Of a stretch of 35,361 nt of DNA, positions 6,033-14,523 are shown piece by piece; the stretch's first letter is position 1, and the number at the start of each line of letters is the position of its first letter. The notes beneath the pieces were generated by a model. The model saw only the letters and a program-made list of their open reading frames with translations, searched no databases and was not told the origin of the DNA. The translations under genes were made by a program, and so were the position numbers. The DNA comes from Gemmatimonadota bacterium (GTDB lineage Bacteria > Gemmatimonadota > Gemmatimonadetes > Longimicrobiales > Gaopeijiaceae), in assembly GCA_041390125.1 (NCBI GenBank), contig JAWKQN010000029.1, forward strand, positions 1-35,361, in the 5' to 3' direction.

Positions 6033-9000
6033 AGCTGCGTACGCTCCGCCTCCAGGGGTTCAAGTCCTTCGCGGACTCGACGGAGGTGCAGTTCCACGAC
6101 GGCATGACGGCCATCGTGGGCCCGAACGGCTGCGGGAAGTCCAACATCAGCGATGCGATCCGCTGGGTGCTCGGCGAGCAACGCGCCAGCGCCATCCGCG
6201 GAGGCAAGATGGAAGAGGCCATCTTCCAGGGCTCCATCCGTCGACGGCCCGTGAACCGCGGCTCGGTCTCGATGATGGTGAGCAACGAGGATGGGGCCCT
6301 CCCGGTGCCGTTCCAGGAGGTGGAGATCGGGCGCACCGTCTACCGGGATGGCGGGAGCGAGTATTCGATCAACCGCTCCGCGTGTCGGCTGCGCGACGTC
6401 GTCGACCTGTGTCGCGACACCGGACTGGGTGCGAACGCCTATTCCATGATCGAGGGCCGCATGGTCGACGCGATCCTCTCCGATCGCGCCGACGAGCGTC
6501 GCTCGCTCTTCGAGGAGGCGTCCGGGATCGGGAAGTACAAGGACCGGCGCAAGGTGGCCACCCGCCGCCTGGAGAGCGCCGAGATCGACCTGCAGCGTCT
6601 CGAGGACGTCATCGCCGAGGTGCAGACCAAGGTCCGCTCGCTGGCCCGCCAGAAGGGCAAGGCCCAGCGCTACCTCGAGCTGCGCTCGCGGCAGCTGTCG
6701 GTGGAGGTGACCGTCACGCGTCAGCGCCTCGACGCCCTGGCGGCGCGTCTGTCCGAACTCCAGGGCGCGCTCACGAGCGACACCGAGGTGGGCCCGGGCA
6801 TGGTGGCCGAGGTCCGCACGGCGGAGGCACAGCTGGAGTCGCTGCGCATCGCCCAGGTGGAGGCCGAGCGCGATCGGCAGGCGGCGGCGGCGGCGTTGGA
6901 GGCCGTGCGCTCGGAGCTGGTGCGCTGGGAGCGCGACCTGGCCGTGGCCACCGAACGCCAGACCTACGCGGAACGGCGTCTGGAGCAGATCGCGCGCGAG
7001 CGCGAAGAGGTGGACGAGCAGCAGACCGGCCTGGCGGGGGAGCACGAGCAGGTCACGGCCTCCGAGCAGGATCGCACCGAGGAGGTCGAGCGGGCCCGGG
7101 AAGCCGTGGAGCGCGCGCGCGCCGCGGCCGATGACGTCCGGCGCCGCCTGGTCGACGCACGCGAGGCCCTCGAGCGCCTGTCCACCCGCGAGCGCGAGAT
7201 CGTGCACCAGGCGGCGCGTCTGGACGGCGACGCGGCGGCTGCGGAGACGCAGGCGGGCGATCTCGCCAGCCGCATCTCCCGTCTCGCGGAGGAGCTGGAG
7301 GGCACCGCGGCCGCCGTCTCCGAGATCCAGTCGCAAGGAGACCTCTTCGCGGGGCGGATCGACGATCTCCGCGACCGCGTGCGCACGACCAGGGCAGCCG
7401 TGCAGGCCGCACTGGCCGGACTGGCCGACGCACGCTCGGCGCTGGAGCAGCGGCGGGCGGAGGAGGTCCGGGCGTTGGAGGCCACGTCGGCGCTCGGCGC
7501 GCGCATCGAGGCGCTGGAGCAGCTCGAGCGCGCCCAGGAGGGCATGGAGCCGGTGGTCCGGGCGCTGCTGGCGCTCGACCGGGAGGGTGTCCTCGGCGTG
7601 CTGGGCGACGCGATCCGCGGTCCCCGCGCGGCGGTCGAGGCCGTGGAGGCCTTCCTGGGCCCGCTCGCGCAAGGTGTGCTGGTGCGGGACACGGAGGAGG
7701 CCGCGGCACTCGAGACCTGGTTCCGGACGGAATGGGAAGGCGGGGGCGGGCTCTTCCTGATGCCGCTCGACGCCGTCCCCTCCGACGCCGGACCGGCGGG
7801 CACGCTGCTCGGGCAGGTGCAGGTGGAGGGACCCGGCGCGGCCTGGGCCCGCGCCCTCCTGGCGGACGTGGACCTGGTGGAGGACCTGGGCGAGCACGGT
7901 GGACGGGCGCGCGTGACCGCAGGGGGGGTCGTACGCGATGCGCTCGGCATCCTGCGCGTGGGCCGCCCGCTCGGCGGGGGCGGATCGCTCACCCGGCGCG
8001 AGGAGCTGCGTGAGTTGCACGAACGTGCGCAGGCCCTGGCGGCGGATGTGGCGGACGCGGGACGGCGCCGTTCCGATGCGGAGGCCGCGGTGTCCGCCGC
8101 CGAGTCCGCCGTCGAAGGGGCGCGCGCGTCGGCGCAACAGGCCGACAGCGAGCTGCACCGCGCCGAGAACGACGTGGCGGCCTCGGCCGAGCACCGGACC
8201 CGGCTCGACCGGCACCACGAGGAGCTGCTCCGCCACCTGGAGGGCACGCGCGCCGCACAGGTGCGCGCCCACGAGCGCGCCCGCACCGCCCGCGCGGAGC
8301 GGGAGCATCTCCTGGACGAAGAGGAGCGGCTCGGGCGGGAACGCGAGCAGGCCCGGCAGCGCGTCGACGCCGTCACCGAGGAATGGGAGCAGGCGCGCGC
8401 CGACGAGGCCCGGCACACGGTGCAGTTCACGCGGGTGGAGAGCGAGCTGGAGCGCCTGCGCGACCGACGGCAGCGCATCGAAGAGCAGCGCGACACGCTG
8501 CGCCAGCGCGGCGAGGGCCTCGCCACCGAGGACGCCTCGCTCCGTACGGAGCTCGAGCGCGTCGGTGCGCTGCGACAGGAGGGGGAGGAGGCCTTGGCAC
8601 GCCTGTTCGGCGAGCGGGACGTGGCCACCGAGCACCTGCGGACGCGGGACGAGGCCCTGAGCGAGATCGTGGCGGGCGTCTCCGATGCGGAGACGCGCGC
8701 GCGGCGCGCGCGCGCGGTCGAGCGCGAGGCCACCGAGCGCCGGCACCGCCTGGAGCTGGAGGCCCACGACGTGGCCGCGCGCATCGAGCGGGTGCACGAC
8801 CGCCTGGAGGCGGAGTGGGGACGCAGCTTCGAGGCGCTCGAAGCCGAGGCCGAGCCCGTGGAGGGCGACGTCGGGATGCTGGAGGACGAGCTCCGGGATC
8901 TCGCCGAACAGGTGGCCCGCATCGGGCCGGTCAACATGCTGGCCGTCGAGGAGCATGCCGAAGAGAGCCAGCGTCTCACGTTCCTGGAGGAGCAGCGGGC

Positions 9001-9541
9001 GGATCTGCTGACGGCGCGCGACGACCTGCGCACGGCGATCAAGCAGATCAACCAGACGGCGACCGAGCTGTTCAACGGGACCTTCCAGACCATCCGCCAG
9101 AACTTCCAGGACACGTTCCAGCGGCTCTTCCAGGGAGGAGAGGCGGACCTGTGGCTCGCGGATCCCGAGGACCCGCTGGAGTCGGCGATCGAGATCCACG
9201 CCTCACCACGGGGCAAGAAGACCCAGCGCATCGACCTGCTCTCCGGCGGGGAGCGGGCGCTGACGGCGCTTTCGCTGCTCTTCGGCATCTACCTGGTCAA
9301 GCCCAGCCCGTTCTGTGTCCTCGACGAGGTGGACGCACCTCTGGACGAGTCGAACATCGTCCGGTTCATCCGGCTGCTGCACGACTTCAAGAACGAGACC
9401 CAGTTCGTGGTCATCACCCACAATCCGCGCACCATCGAGGCCGCCGACTGGATCTACGGCGTCACGATGGAGGAGCCGGGCGTCTCGACCATCGTGGGCG
9501 TACGCCTCGAGGAAGCGCTGCAGGTGAGCGGCGCGGCCTGA
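6029..9541 (+). CDS. smc: Chromosome partition protein SMC
   Basis: A 1170-residue SMC ATPase, full length for bacteria. The N-terminal head carries GPNGCGKS (31-38) in the LQGFKSFAD context and DAIRWVLGEQ. Long coiled coils occupy about 170-500 and 650-1000, with the hinge at about 505-640 (GVLGDAIRG ... RVTAGGVVRDALG). The C-terminal head has the ABC signature LLSGGERA near residue 1070 and Walker B FCVLDEVDAPLDE near 1095, then the D-loop and the TH switch in VVITHNPRT. It entraps and organises DNA after replication with ScpA/ScpB, which are not in this window. The ATG overlaps the preceding stop codon. Confidence 0.97.
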   Translation: MKLRTLRLQGFKSFADSTEVQFHDGMTAIVGPNGCGKSNISDAIRWVLGEQRASAIRGGKMEEAIFQGSIRRRPVNRGSVSMMVSNEDGALPVPFQEVEIGRTVYRDGGSEYSINRSACRLRDVVDLCRDTGLGANAYSMIEGRMVDAILSDRADERRSLFEEASGIGKYKDRRKVATRRLESAEIDLQRLEDVIAEVQTKVRSLARQKGKAQRYLELRSRQLSVEVTVTRQRLDALAARLSELQGALTSDTEVGPGMVAEVRTAEAQLESLRIAQVEAERDRQAAAAALEAVRSELVRWERDLAVATERQTYAERRLEQIAREREEVDEQQTGLAGEHEQVTASEQDRTEEVERAREAVERARAAADDVRRRLVDAREALERLSTREREIVHQAARLDGDAAAAETQAGDLASRISRLAEELEGTAAAVSEIQSQGDLFAGRIDDLRDRVRTTRAAVQAALAGLADARSALEQRRAEEVRALEATSALGARIEALEQLERAQEGMEPVVRALLALDREGVLGVLGDAIRGPRAAVEAVEAFLGPLAQGVLVRDTEEAAALETWFRTEWEGGGGLFLMPLDAVPSDAGPAGTLLGQVQVEGPGAAWARALLADVDLVEDLGEHGGRARVTAGGVVRDALGILRVGRPLGGGGSLTRREELRELHERAQALAADVADAGRRRSDAEAAVSAAESAVEGARASAQQADSELHRAENDVAASAEHRTRLDRHHEELLRHLEGTRAAQVRAHERARTARAEREHLLDEEERLGREREQARQRVDAVTEEWEQARADEARHTVQFTRVESELERLRDRRQRIEEQRDTLRQRGEGLATEDASLRTELERVGALRQEGEEALARLFGERDVATEHLRTRDEALSEIVAGVSDAETRARRARAVEREATERRHRLELEAHDVAARIERVHDRLEAEWGRSFEALEAEAEPVEGDVGMLEDELRDLAEQVARIGPVNMLAVEEHAEESQRLTFLEEQRADLLTARDDLRTAIKQINQTATELFNGTFQTIRQNFQDTFQRLFQGGEADLWLADPEDPLESAIEIHASPRGKKTQRIDLLSGGERALTALSLLFGIYLVKPSPFCVLDEVDAPLDESNIVRFIRLLHDFKNETQFVVITHNPRTIEAADWIYGVTMEEPGVSTIVGVRLEEALQVSGAA

Positions 9542-9563
9542 CGCCCGCGCTCCGGCCATTCGG

Positions 9564-10334
9564 GTGCGCGTCACGGTCCTGGGCTCGGGGACGCTCCTGC
9601 CGGACAGCGCGCGGGGCTCGGCCGCCCATCTCGTGGAGGCGGACGACGCCCGCGTGCTGCTCGACTGTGGTGCGGGCGCCGTGCGCGCGCTCGCCGGCCG
9701 AGGGTGGGACAGGCTGACGCATGTGGCGCTCACCCACTTCCACGTCGATCACGTGGGGGACGTGGGTGCGCTGTGCTGGGCGCTCGCGCACGGGCGCGAA
9801 CGGGCGGAGCGACCACCGCTGCACGTATTGGGGCCGCCGGGGGTGGTGCAGTGGTGGGAACACCTGGCGGCTCTGCACGGGGAGGCCATGCGCGCACCGG
9901 GTCAGCCGCTGCGACTGCATGAGCTGCGACCCGGCGTCGCCTGGACGGACCCCGACCGCTCGTGGCTCCGGTTCGGATGCGTCGACACACCCCACGCCGA
10001 CCCCTCCCTGGCCCTCCGGCTGGAGACGGCGGAGGGCGACGTCGGGTACACCGGGGACACCGGCTACGACCCGTCGCTGTCCACCTTCCTTGCCGGGGTG
10101 CGCGTGGGGATCTCCGAGTGCGGGACGCGTGAGGAGTCCCCCCGCCCGGGCCACCTGACGCCGACGGAGGTGGCCGCGCTGTGGGGCCCCGCGCGGCCCG
10201 GGCTCCTGTGGCTCACCCATCTCGACCCCGCGCTGGCTCCCGGCGTGGCGCTGGCGCGCCTGCGGGAGGCCGGGTACGAGGGGCCCGCGGACTGCGCCAC
10301 GGACGGCCTGACCTGGAGCTCGGACGACGCGTGA
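9564..10334 (+). CDS. Metallo-beta-lactamase-fold hydrolase, RNase Z-like
   Basis: A 256-residue protein starting at GTG 9564, 22 bases after smc. It begins with the family pattern VTVLGSGT and has the zinc motif THFHVDHVGD (His58, His60, Asp62, His63). Further metal ligands are plausible in DTPHAD, the YTGDTGYD loop and LLWLTHLDP near the C terminus, so the active site looks complete. The layout resembles the RNase Z/arylsulfatase-type branch, but the long exosite arm of true RNase Z is not evident. A tRNA 3'-processing nuclease, a phosphodiesterase or another hydrolase are all possible. Soluble and cytoplasmic; no signal peptide. Confidence 0.8.
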   Translation: MRVTVLGSGTLLPDSARGSAAHLVEADDARVLLDCGAGAVRALAGRGWDRLTHVALTHFHVDHVGDVGALCWALAHGRERAERPPLHVLGPPGVVQWWEHLAALHGEAMRAPGQPLRLHELRPGVAWTDPDRSWLRFGCVDTPHADPSLALRLETAEGDVGYTGDTGYDPSLSTFLAGVRVGISECGTREESPRPGHLTPTEVAALWGPARPGLLWLTHLDPALAPGVALARLREAGYEGPADCATDGLTWSSDDA

Positions 10335-10416
10335 GCGGGGCGCCCCCCGGCGCCTCCGTGGGTCGCGCGGCCCGTCCTGCCCTCCCCGCGCCCGGGTCGG
10401 GGGGCGAGCGTCCCGC

Positions 10417-10773
10417 ATGGAACCGGTACGGTTGGGGTCCCACGGAGAGACCCTCGCGCGGCGCCACCTGGAAGGGGAGGGCTGGACCGTTCTCGCCGCC
10501 AATGTGCGCGCCGGGCGGGAGGAGATCGACCTCGTCGCCCGCCGTGCGGAGGTGGTCGCGTTCGTCGAGGTGAAGACGCGCTCGTCGGACCGCTTCGGCG
10601 TGCCCGCCGTGGCTGTGAACGCGCGCAAGCGGGGACGCATCCGCCGCGTCGCGCGCGCGTGGTTGCAGGACCATCCCCAGCCGGGCGCGACGTTGCGCTT
10701 CGACGTCGTCTCCATCGTCGTACCGCCTTCGGGCCGCGTCCGGATCGACGTCTATGAGGACGCGTGGCGCTGA
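10417..10773 (+). CDS. yraN: UPF0102 protein YraN, nuclease fold
   Basis: A 118-residue UPF0102/YraN family protein. The PD-(D/E)xK-like core is complete: GETLARRHLEGEGW, then REEIDLVARR and VVAFVEVKTRSS, followed by the conserved Lys/Arg helix and LRFDVVSIV. Members resemble Holliday-junction resolvase-type nucleases; their substrate in the cell is not settled. It starts at ATG 10417, 82 bases after the hydrolase; that gap holds nothing I can identify. It ends 21 bases before the -35 box of the SRP RNA promoter. Confidence 0.9.
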   Translation: MEPVRLGSHGETLARRHLEGEGWTVLAANVRAGREEIDLVARRAEVVAFVEVKTRSSDRFGVPAVAVNARKRGRIRRVARAWLQDHPQPGATLRFDVVSIVVPPSGRVRIDVYEDAWR

Positions 10774-10794
10774 CGCGTGCGTCCCGCCTTCGCC

Positions 10795-10823
10795 TTGACC
10801 CCCCCGGGACCCGGGTCTAGCTT
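10795..10823 (+). promoter_or_regulatory. Sigma-70-type promoter of the SRP RNA gene
   Basis: TTGACC (10795-10800) and TAGCTT (10818-10823) are separated by exactly 17 bases. The predicted start, about 10828-10830, coincides with the 5' base of the SRP RNA terminal stem, which supports both calls. It probably also supplies transcripts to dnaX and the genes behind it, since no terminator is seen after the RNA. Confidence 0.8.
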
Positions 10824-10827
10824 CGAC

Positions 10828-10926
10828 GTGCCCCAGGTCCCCAGGGCGGGAGCTCTCGGAATCCCGTCAGGACCGGCAGGTAGCAGCGGTACGTGTGGTG
10901 ACCGTCGCTGGGATCGCCTGGGGCAC
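10828..10926 (+). ncRNA. ffs: Signal recognition particle RNA, small bacterial type
   Basis: About 99 nt. The ends gtgccccagg (10828-10837) and cctggggcac (10917-10926) pair perfectly over ten bases. The apical part has the hallmark of helix 8: gtcagg (10866-10871), a GGCA tetraloop closed by acc/ggt (10875-10878), and agcagc (10882-10887), the Ffh-binding internal loops. No Alu-domain sequence is present, so this is the 4.5S-like form. It works with Ffh in co-translational membrane targeting. A dnaX reading frame stays open through this RNA, which invites a wrong upstream dnaX start. A ffs-dnaX-ybaB-recR order is common in bacteria. Confidence 0.93.
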
Positions 10927-10947
10927 TCTCCCTCTCCCGCGCGCCCG

Positions 10948-12696
10948 GTGTCGCATACCGCTCTCGCACGAAAGTACCGGCCGAAGACCTTTGCGGACGT
11001 AGCGGCCCAGGAGCACGTCTCCGAGACGCTACGCAAGTCCGTCGCCACCGACCGGGTGGGCCATGCCTACCTGTTCTGTGGGCCTCGCGGTGTCGGCAAG
11101 ACCACGCTGGCGCGCGTGCTGGCCATGGCACTGAACTGCCCCGACCGCACCTCCCAGGGTGAGCCGTGCGGGGTCTGCGAGAGCTGCACGCGGATCTGGA
11201 GCGGGAATACCTCGCTGGACGTGGTGGAGATCGACGCCGCCTCCAATCGTGGCGTGGACGACGCCCGCAGCCTGCGCGAGCGCGCCATGTACGCCCCGTC
11301 CGAGGACCGTCGCTTCAAGGTCTACATCGTCGACGAAGCGCACATGCTCACGCGTGAGGCCTGGAACGCCCTCCTCAAGATCCTCGAGGAGCCACCTCCG
11401 CGCGTCATCTTCGTCTTCGCCACCACCGAACCGCAGAAGATCCAGCAGAGCGCGGCCCCGATCCTCTCGCGCTGCCAGCGCTTCGACCTGCGCCGCGTGG
11501 GGGCGGGGGAGATCGAGCGCCGGCTCGAGCACGTGCTGGACTCCGAAGGAGCCACGGCCAGCGCGGACGCCCTGCACGCGCTCGCGCGCAAGGCGGACGG
11601 AGGCATGCGTGACGCGCTCTCGGTCCTGGACCAGGTGCTGGCGCTCGCCGGGGACACGGTGGATCTCGACGCGGTCCGACGCGTGCTGGGGCTCGTGGAG
11701 GAGGAGCGCTACCTGGAGCTCTTCGCCATTCTGGCCGAGCGTCGCCACGCCGACGTCTTCCGCCTGGTGGAGTCGCTCGTCGACGACGGCTACGACCTCG
11801 TCGAGTTCTATCACGGGTTGATGGACACGCTGCGCCTGCTGTTGCGCTCGGCGCTCGATCCCGAAGCGCCGGATCCGTCCCTGCCCGAACACCTGCACGG
11901 CCCGTTCCGGGAGGCGGCGGCCGGCTTCGCCGTCGGAGACCTGGTACGGATGCTGTCGCTCGCCGCCGACCTGGAGACCTCCGGCAGCCTGCGGCGCTCG
12001 CCGAACCCGCGGGTGCTCATCGAGATGCTCCTGCTGCGCTTCAGCTATCTGGACCGCACGGTCCAGCTCGAGGCCCTGCTCGGGCTGGCCGGCGGGATGC
12101 CCGGCCCGTCCGGCGCGGACGCGGCGTCCCCTCCCGCACCCCGTTCGGGGCGGCCCGCGCGGACGGGCGGCGGACGGGACACGGTGGCCCGGGACAGCGG
12201 GGCCGCCCGTTCGGGGCCGGGCCAGGCCGCGCCGGCCTCCCGGCCGGCTCCGGCTCCGGAAGGCGCGGCTCGTACGGAGCCGACGGCGCCGCCGCCCCGC
12301 CCCCGGCCCGCTCCCGCGGTGGCCACCGGGGGGCTGGCCGGGGCCTGGGCGGCGCTCCTGGCGTCCGGTGCGGGTGTCCCCCCCGGGCTCGGTCCCTTCC
12401 TGCGCACGGCGCAGGTGGAAGAGGGCGCTGGACCCACCGTGGTGCTGCGGATGCCGCCCGGCCCGGGCTTCGAGCGCCTGCAGGACCCGCGGGTCCGTCA
12501 GACCCTGGGGGACGCGCTGGCCGGACACCGCGGCGCACCCGTCCAGCTCCAGGTGGAAGGGGCGGAGGCGGGCACGCGCGCACCGGAGCGGATCACCCAG
12601 GAGACGGTGCTCAAGACGCGGATGGAGGACCTGCTCGCCCGGGAACCGCGCCTGAAGGAGGCGGTAGAAGAACTCGACCTCGAGCTCCTGGAATAG
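10948..12696 (+). CDS. dnaX: DNA polymerase III subunit gamma/tau
   Basis: The clamp-loader ATPase subunit, 582 residues. It begins MSHTALARKYRPKTF, the family N terminus. Walker A GPRGVGKT is at 45-52, four zinc cysteines at 64, 74, 77 and 80, Walker B with VDEAH near 128-132, and the SRC sensor motif follows in ILSRCQRFD. Domain III ends near residue 390; then comes a long Pro/Ala/Gly-rich linker (about 400-470) and a tau-like C-terminal region. I chose GTG 10948 because an upstream in-frame ATG (10777) would put the SRP RNA inside the coding sequence. No slippery A6/A7 heptamer for gamma production was noticed. Confidence 0.95.
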   Translation: MSHTALARKYRPKTFADVAAQEHVSETLRKSVATDRVGHAYLFCGPRGVGKTTLARVLAMALNCPDRTSQGEPCGVCESCTRIWSGNTSLDVVEIDAASNRGVDDARSLRERAMYAPSEDRRFKVYIVDEAHMLTREAWNALLKILEEPPPRVIFVFATTEPQKIQQSAAPILSRCQRFDLRRVGAGEIERRLEHVLDSEGATASADALHALARKADGGMRDALSVLDQVLALAGDTVDLDAVRRVLGLVEEERYLELFAILAERRHADVFRLVESLVDDGYDLVEFYHGLMDTLRLLLRSALDPEAPDPSLPEHLHGPFREAAAGFAVGDLVRMLSLAADLETSGSLRRSPNPRVLIEMLLLRFSYLDRTVQLEALLGLAGGMPGPSGADAASPPAPRSGRPARTGGGRDTVARDSGAARSGPGQAAPASRPAPAPEGAARTEPTAPPPRPRPAPAVATGGLAGAWAALLASGAGVPPGLGPFLRTAQVEEGAGPTVVLRMPPGPGFERLQDPRVRQTLGDALAGHRGAPVQLQVEGAEAGTRAPERITQETVLKTRMEDLLAREPRLKEAVEELDLELLE

Positions 12697-12748
12697 CATT
12701 TGCCAAGCGGGGTCCGGTTCGGCCTCCGCGCTTTCCCTCCCGAGGACC

Positions 12749-13072
12749 ATGGACAACCTGCAACAGCTCGTCGAGATGGGCCGTGAGCTCCAGGCCAAGA
12801 TGGCCGAGCTCGAGTCCTCGCTGGATTCCCTCGAAGTGGAAGCCTCCGCCGGTGGCGGGATGGTGACGGCCAAGGTGGATGGCCGTGGACGGCTCAAGGG
12901 CATCCGTCTGGACGCCAAGGTGGTCGACCCCTCGGACGTGGAGATGCTCGAGGACCTGATCACGGCGGCCGTCTCCGAAGCCCAGCACAAGGCCCAGCGC
13001 AGCCAGGAGGAACGGATGCGCCAGCTGACCGGGGGCCTGCCGCTCCCCGGAGGGTTCCCGGGCCTCCTGTAG
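12749..13072 (+). CDS. ybaB: Nucleoid-associated protein YbaB/EbfC
   Basis: A 107-residue YbaB/EbfC family protein. It starts MDNLQQLVEMGRELQAKM, with a helical N terminus, a central sheet containing GGGMVTAKVDGRGRLKGIRLD and the typical VDPSDVEMLEDLITAAVSEA helix, and ends with GLPLPGGFPGLL. It forms DNA-binding dimers. Position between dnaX and recR is the classical one. A 52-base gap follows dnaX; ten bases separate it from recR. Confidence 0.95.
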   Translation: MDNLQQLVEMGRELQAKMAELESSLDSLEVEASAGGGMVTAKVDGRGRLKGIRLDAKVVDPSDVEMLEDLITAAVSEAQHKAQRSQEERMRQLTGGLPLPGGFPGLL

Positions 13073-13082
13073 GGGAGCCCGG

Positions 13083-13679
13083 ATGTCGGCCATCGACCGG
13101 GCCACCAAGGAGTTCGCCCGGCTCCCCGGAATCGGCCAGAAGACCGCGCTTAGGCTGGTCTACCACTTGCTGAAAGGCGGTCCGGAGCGCTCCCAGGATC
13201 TGGCGCGCGCCCTGGCCGAGCTGGCGGCGCGTATCCGGCCGTGTGGCCGCTGCGGCAACTTCAGCGAGGGCGAGCTCTGCGACGTGTGCAGCAATCCCCG
13301 CCGGGAGGGCGGCACGTTGTGCGTAGTGGAGGAGGCCTTCGACGTCGCGGCGGTCGAGCGGACGGGGCTCTTCCGAGGGCGCTATCATGTGCTGGGAGGG
13401 CGTCTGTCGCCGCTGGACGGCGTCGGGCCCGACGAGCTCAACCTCGCGGGTCTGCTCCGGCGGATCCGGGACGAAGGAGAGGGCAGGGAGGAGGTCATCG
13501 TGGCCACGAACGCCAGCATGGAGGGCGAGGCGACCGCGGTGCTCCTCGAGTCCCAGCTACGGCCGCTGGTCGGACGGGTGACCCGGTTGGCCCGGGGGAT
13601 CCCGATGGGCAGCGACCTGGAGTATGTGGACGGCACCACGCTGGCCCAGGCGTTCTCGGGCCGGCGCGAGATGGACTAG
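13083..13679 (+). CDS. recR: Recombination protein RecR
   Basis: A 198-residue RecR. The helix-hairpin-helix LPGIGQKTALRLVYHLL is at 14-30, the C4 zinc finger uses Cys54, 57, 66 and 69, and the Toprim domain starts at LCVVEE and includes the YHVLGGRLSPLDGVGPDEL loop and ATNASMEGEATA. The C-terminal Walker B-like region RLARGIPMGSDLEYVD is intact. With RecO/RecF it loads RecA at gaps. A good GGGGAG lies just before the ATG. Confidence 0.96.
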   Translation: MSAIDRATKEFARLPGIGQKTALRLVYHLLKGGPERSQDLARALAELAARIRPCGRCGNFSEGELCDVCSNPRREGGTLCVVEEAFDVAAVERTGLFRGRYHVLGGRLSPLDGVGPDELNLAGLLRRIRDEGEGREEVIVATNASMEGEATAVLLESQLRPLVGRVTRLARGIPMGSDLEYVDGTTLAQAFSGRREMD

Positions 13680-13707
13680 GGACGGGACCAGGAGGCGATT
13701 CGAGAGG

Positions 13708-14013
13708 ATGTCGAGACGGTGGCGTGCGGTACTGATCGCGATGATGGCGGCCGGCGCGGCGGGAGCCGCGGCAGCGTTGCTCGTCCGGGACCAGGTGACC
13801 CGGCACCAGCAGCGGTTGTTCAGCCCGCGCCGCTTCCAACGCCTCGCCGCGCTGGGGCATTTCGCCCAGCGGGAGGCGTCGATCGACGATCTCAACGTGC
13901 TGCGCGACTACGCGGCTCGAGAGCCCATCCACGCGCTCCGCAGGCGAGCGCACGGCATCATCCGCCGGATGGAGCGCGACGTCAGCGCCCAGGGAGCCGC
14001 GGGGGACGCTTGA
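13708..14013 (+). CDS. Small membrane-anchored protein, unknown
   Basis: A 101-residue protein beginning MSRRWRAVLIAMMAAG. A single membrane helix spans about 8-30; the remainder is basic, helical and soluble, with RRFQRLAALGHFAQRE and ALRRRAHGIIRRME resembling short HEAT-like helices. I took the ATG at 13708 (AGGAGG at 13690-13695, GAGAGG close to the ATG) rather than an in-frame upstream start inside recR, because the membrane helix then begins at the N terminus. Its stop overlaps the TTG of the MglB-like gene (TTGA), so the two are probably translated together; it could anchor that module to the membrane, but this is inference. Confidence 0.65.
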   Translation: MSRRWRAVLIAMMAAGAAGAAAALLVRDQVTRHQQRLFSPRRFQRLAALGHFAQREASIDDLNVLRDYAAREPIHALRRRAHGIIRRMERDVSAQGAAGDA

Positions 14014-14513
14014 GCGAGGCCCCCCGCCCCTCCGACGAGCAGACGACCCCGGTCCACGATGCCCGGGCGCTGCTGCGCACCCACCTCGAGCGCGACGGCG
14101 CGGAGCTGGCGCTCGTCATCGACACCGCCGGCCGCGTGATCACCGCGGCGGGGAATCCGGGGCGGCTCGATCCCACGGCGTTCGCCTCCGTCTGCGCGGC
14201 CCACTTCGAGGCCAACGTCCAGCTTGCCACGCTCGTCGGGGAGCCCGAGTTTAGGACGCTGCTCCATCAAGGGCATGAGGCCTCCATCTATCTCGCGGGT
14301 GTGGGGTCGAGCGCGGTCCTCGCCCTCGTCTACGAAGGGACGCGGCTCTTCGAGGAGGTGGGACCGGGCGGCCTCGAGCTGGCACGCCAGCTCACGGATC
14401 CGATTGCGGAGTTCCTGGGAAAGAGCGTCGGGGCGGGAGCGGCCGGGGTGGGCTCGGAGTGGGTCCAGGCCGTGGAGAACGAGATCGAGCGCGTGTTCAG
14501 AGAAGGAGCATAG
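14010..14513 (+). CDS. Roadblock/LC7 protein, MglB-like
   Basis: A 167-residue protein with the Roadblock/LC7 fold: the helix DARALLRTHLERDGAELALVIDTAGRVITAAGN (split by a turn), then FASVCAAHFEAN, LLHQGHEASIYLAGV and VLALVYEGTRLFEEVGPGGLELARQL. This order of strands and helices is that of MglB, the GTPase-activating partner of MglA. The next gene is mglA, ten bases downstream, which strongly supports the pairing. The start is a TTG overlapping the preceding stop; no ATG or GTG fits the conserved N terminus. The C-terminal helix of about 25 residues (VQAVENEIERVFREGA) may contact the GTPase. Confidence 0.8.
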   Translation: MSEAPRPSDEQTTPVHDARALLRTHLERDGAELALVIDTAGRVITAAGNPGRLDPTAFASVCAAHFEANVQLATLVGEPEFRTLLHQGHEASIYLAGVGSSAVLALVYEGTRLFEEVGPGGLELARQLTDPIAEFLGKSVGAGAAGVGSEWVQAVENEIERVFREGA

Positions 14514-14523
14514 GGTCCCTCCG

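Noticed and set aside
6005..9199. Minus-strand 1064-codon frame opposite smc
   Set aside because: Mirror of the smc codon pattern (L/H/R/G-rich), with no domain and no ribosome binding site; a shadow of smc.
10777..10947. N-terminal extension of DnaX from ATG 10777
   Set aside because: The family N terminus begins at GTG 10948, and the extension covers the ffs promoter and RNA.
13719..14009. Long N-terminal extension of the MglB-like protein
   Set aside because: It overlaps the small membrane protein in another frame, has Arg/Gly/Ala-rich shadow composition, and the Roadblock domain begins after TTG 14010.
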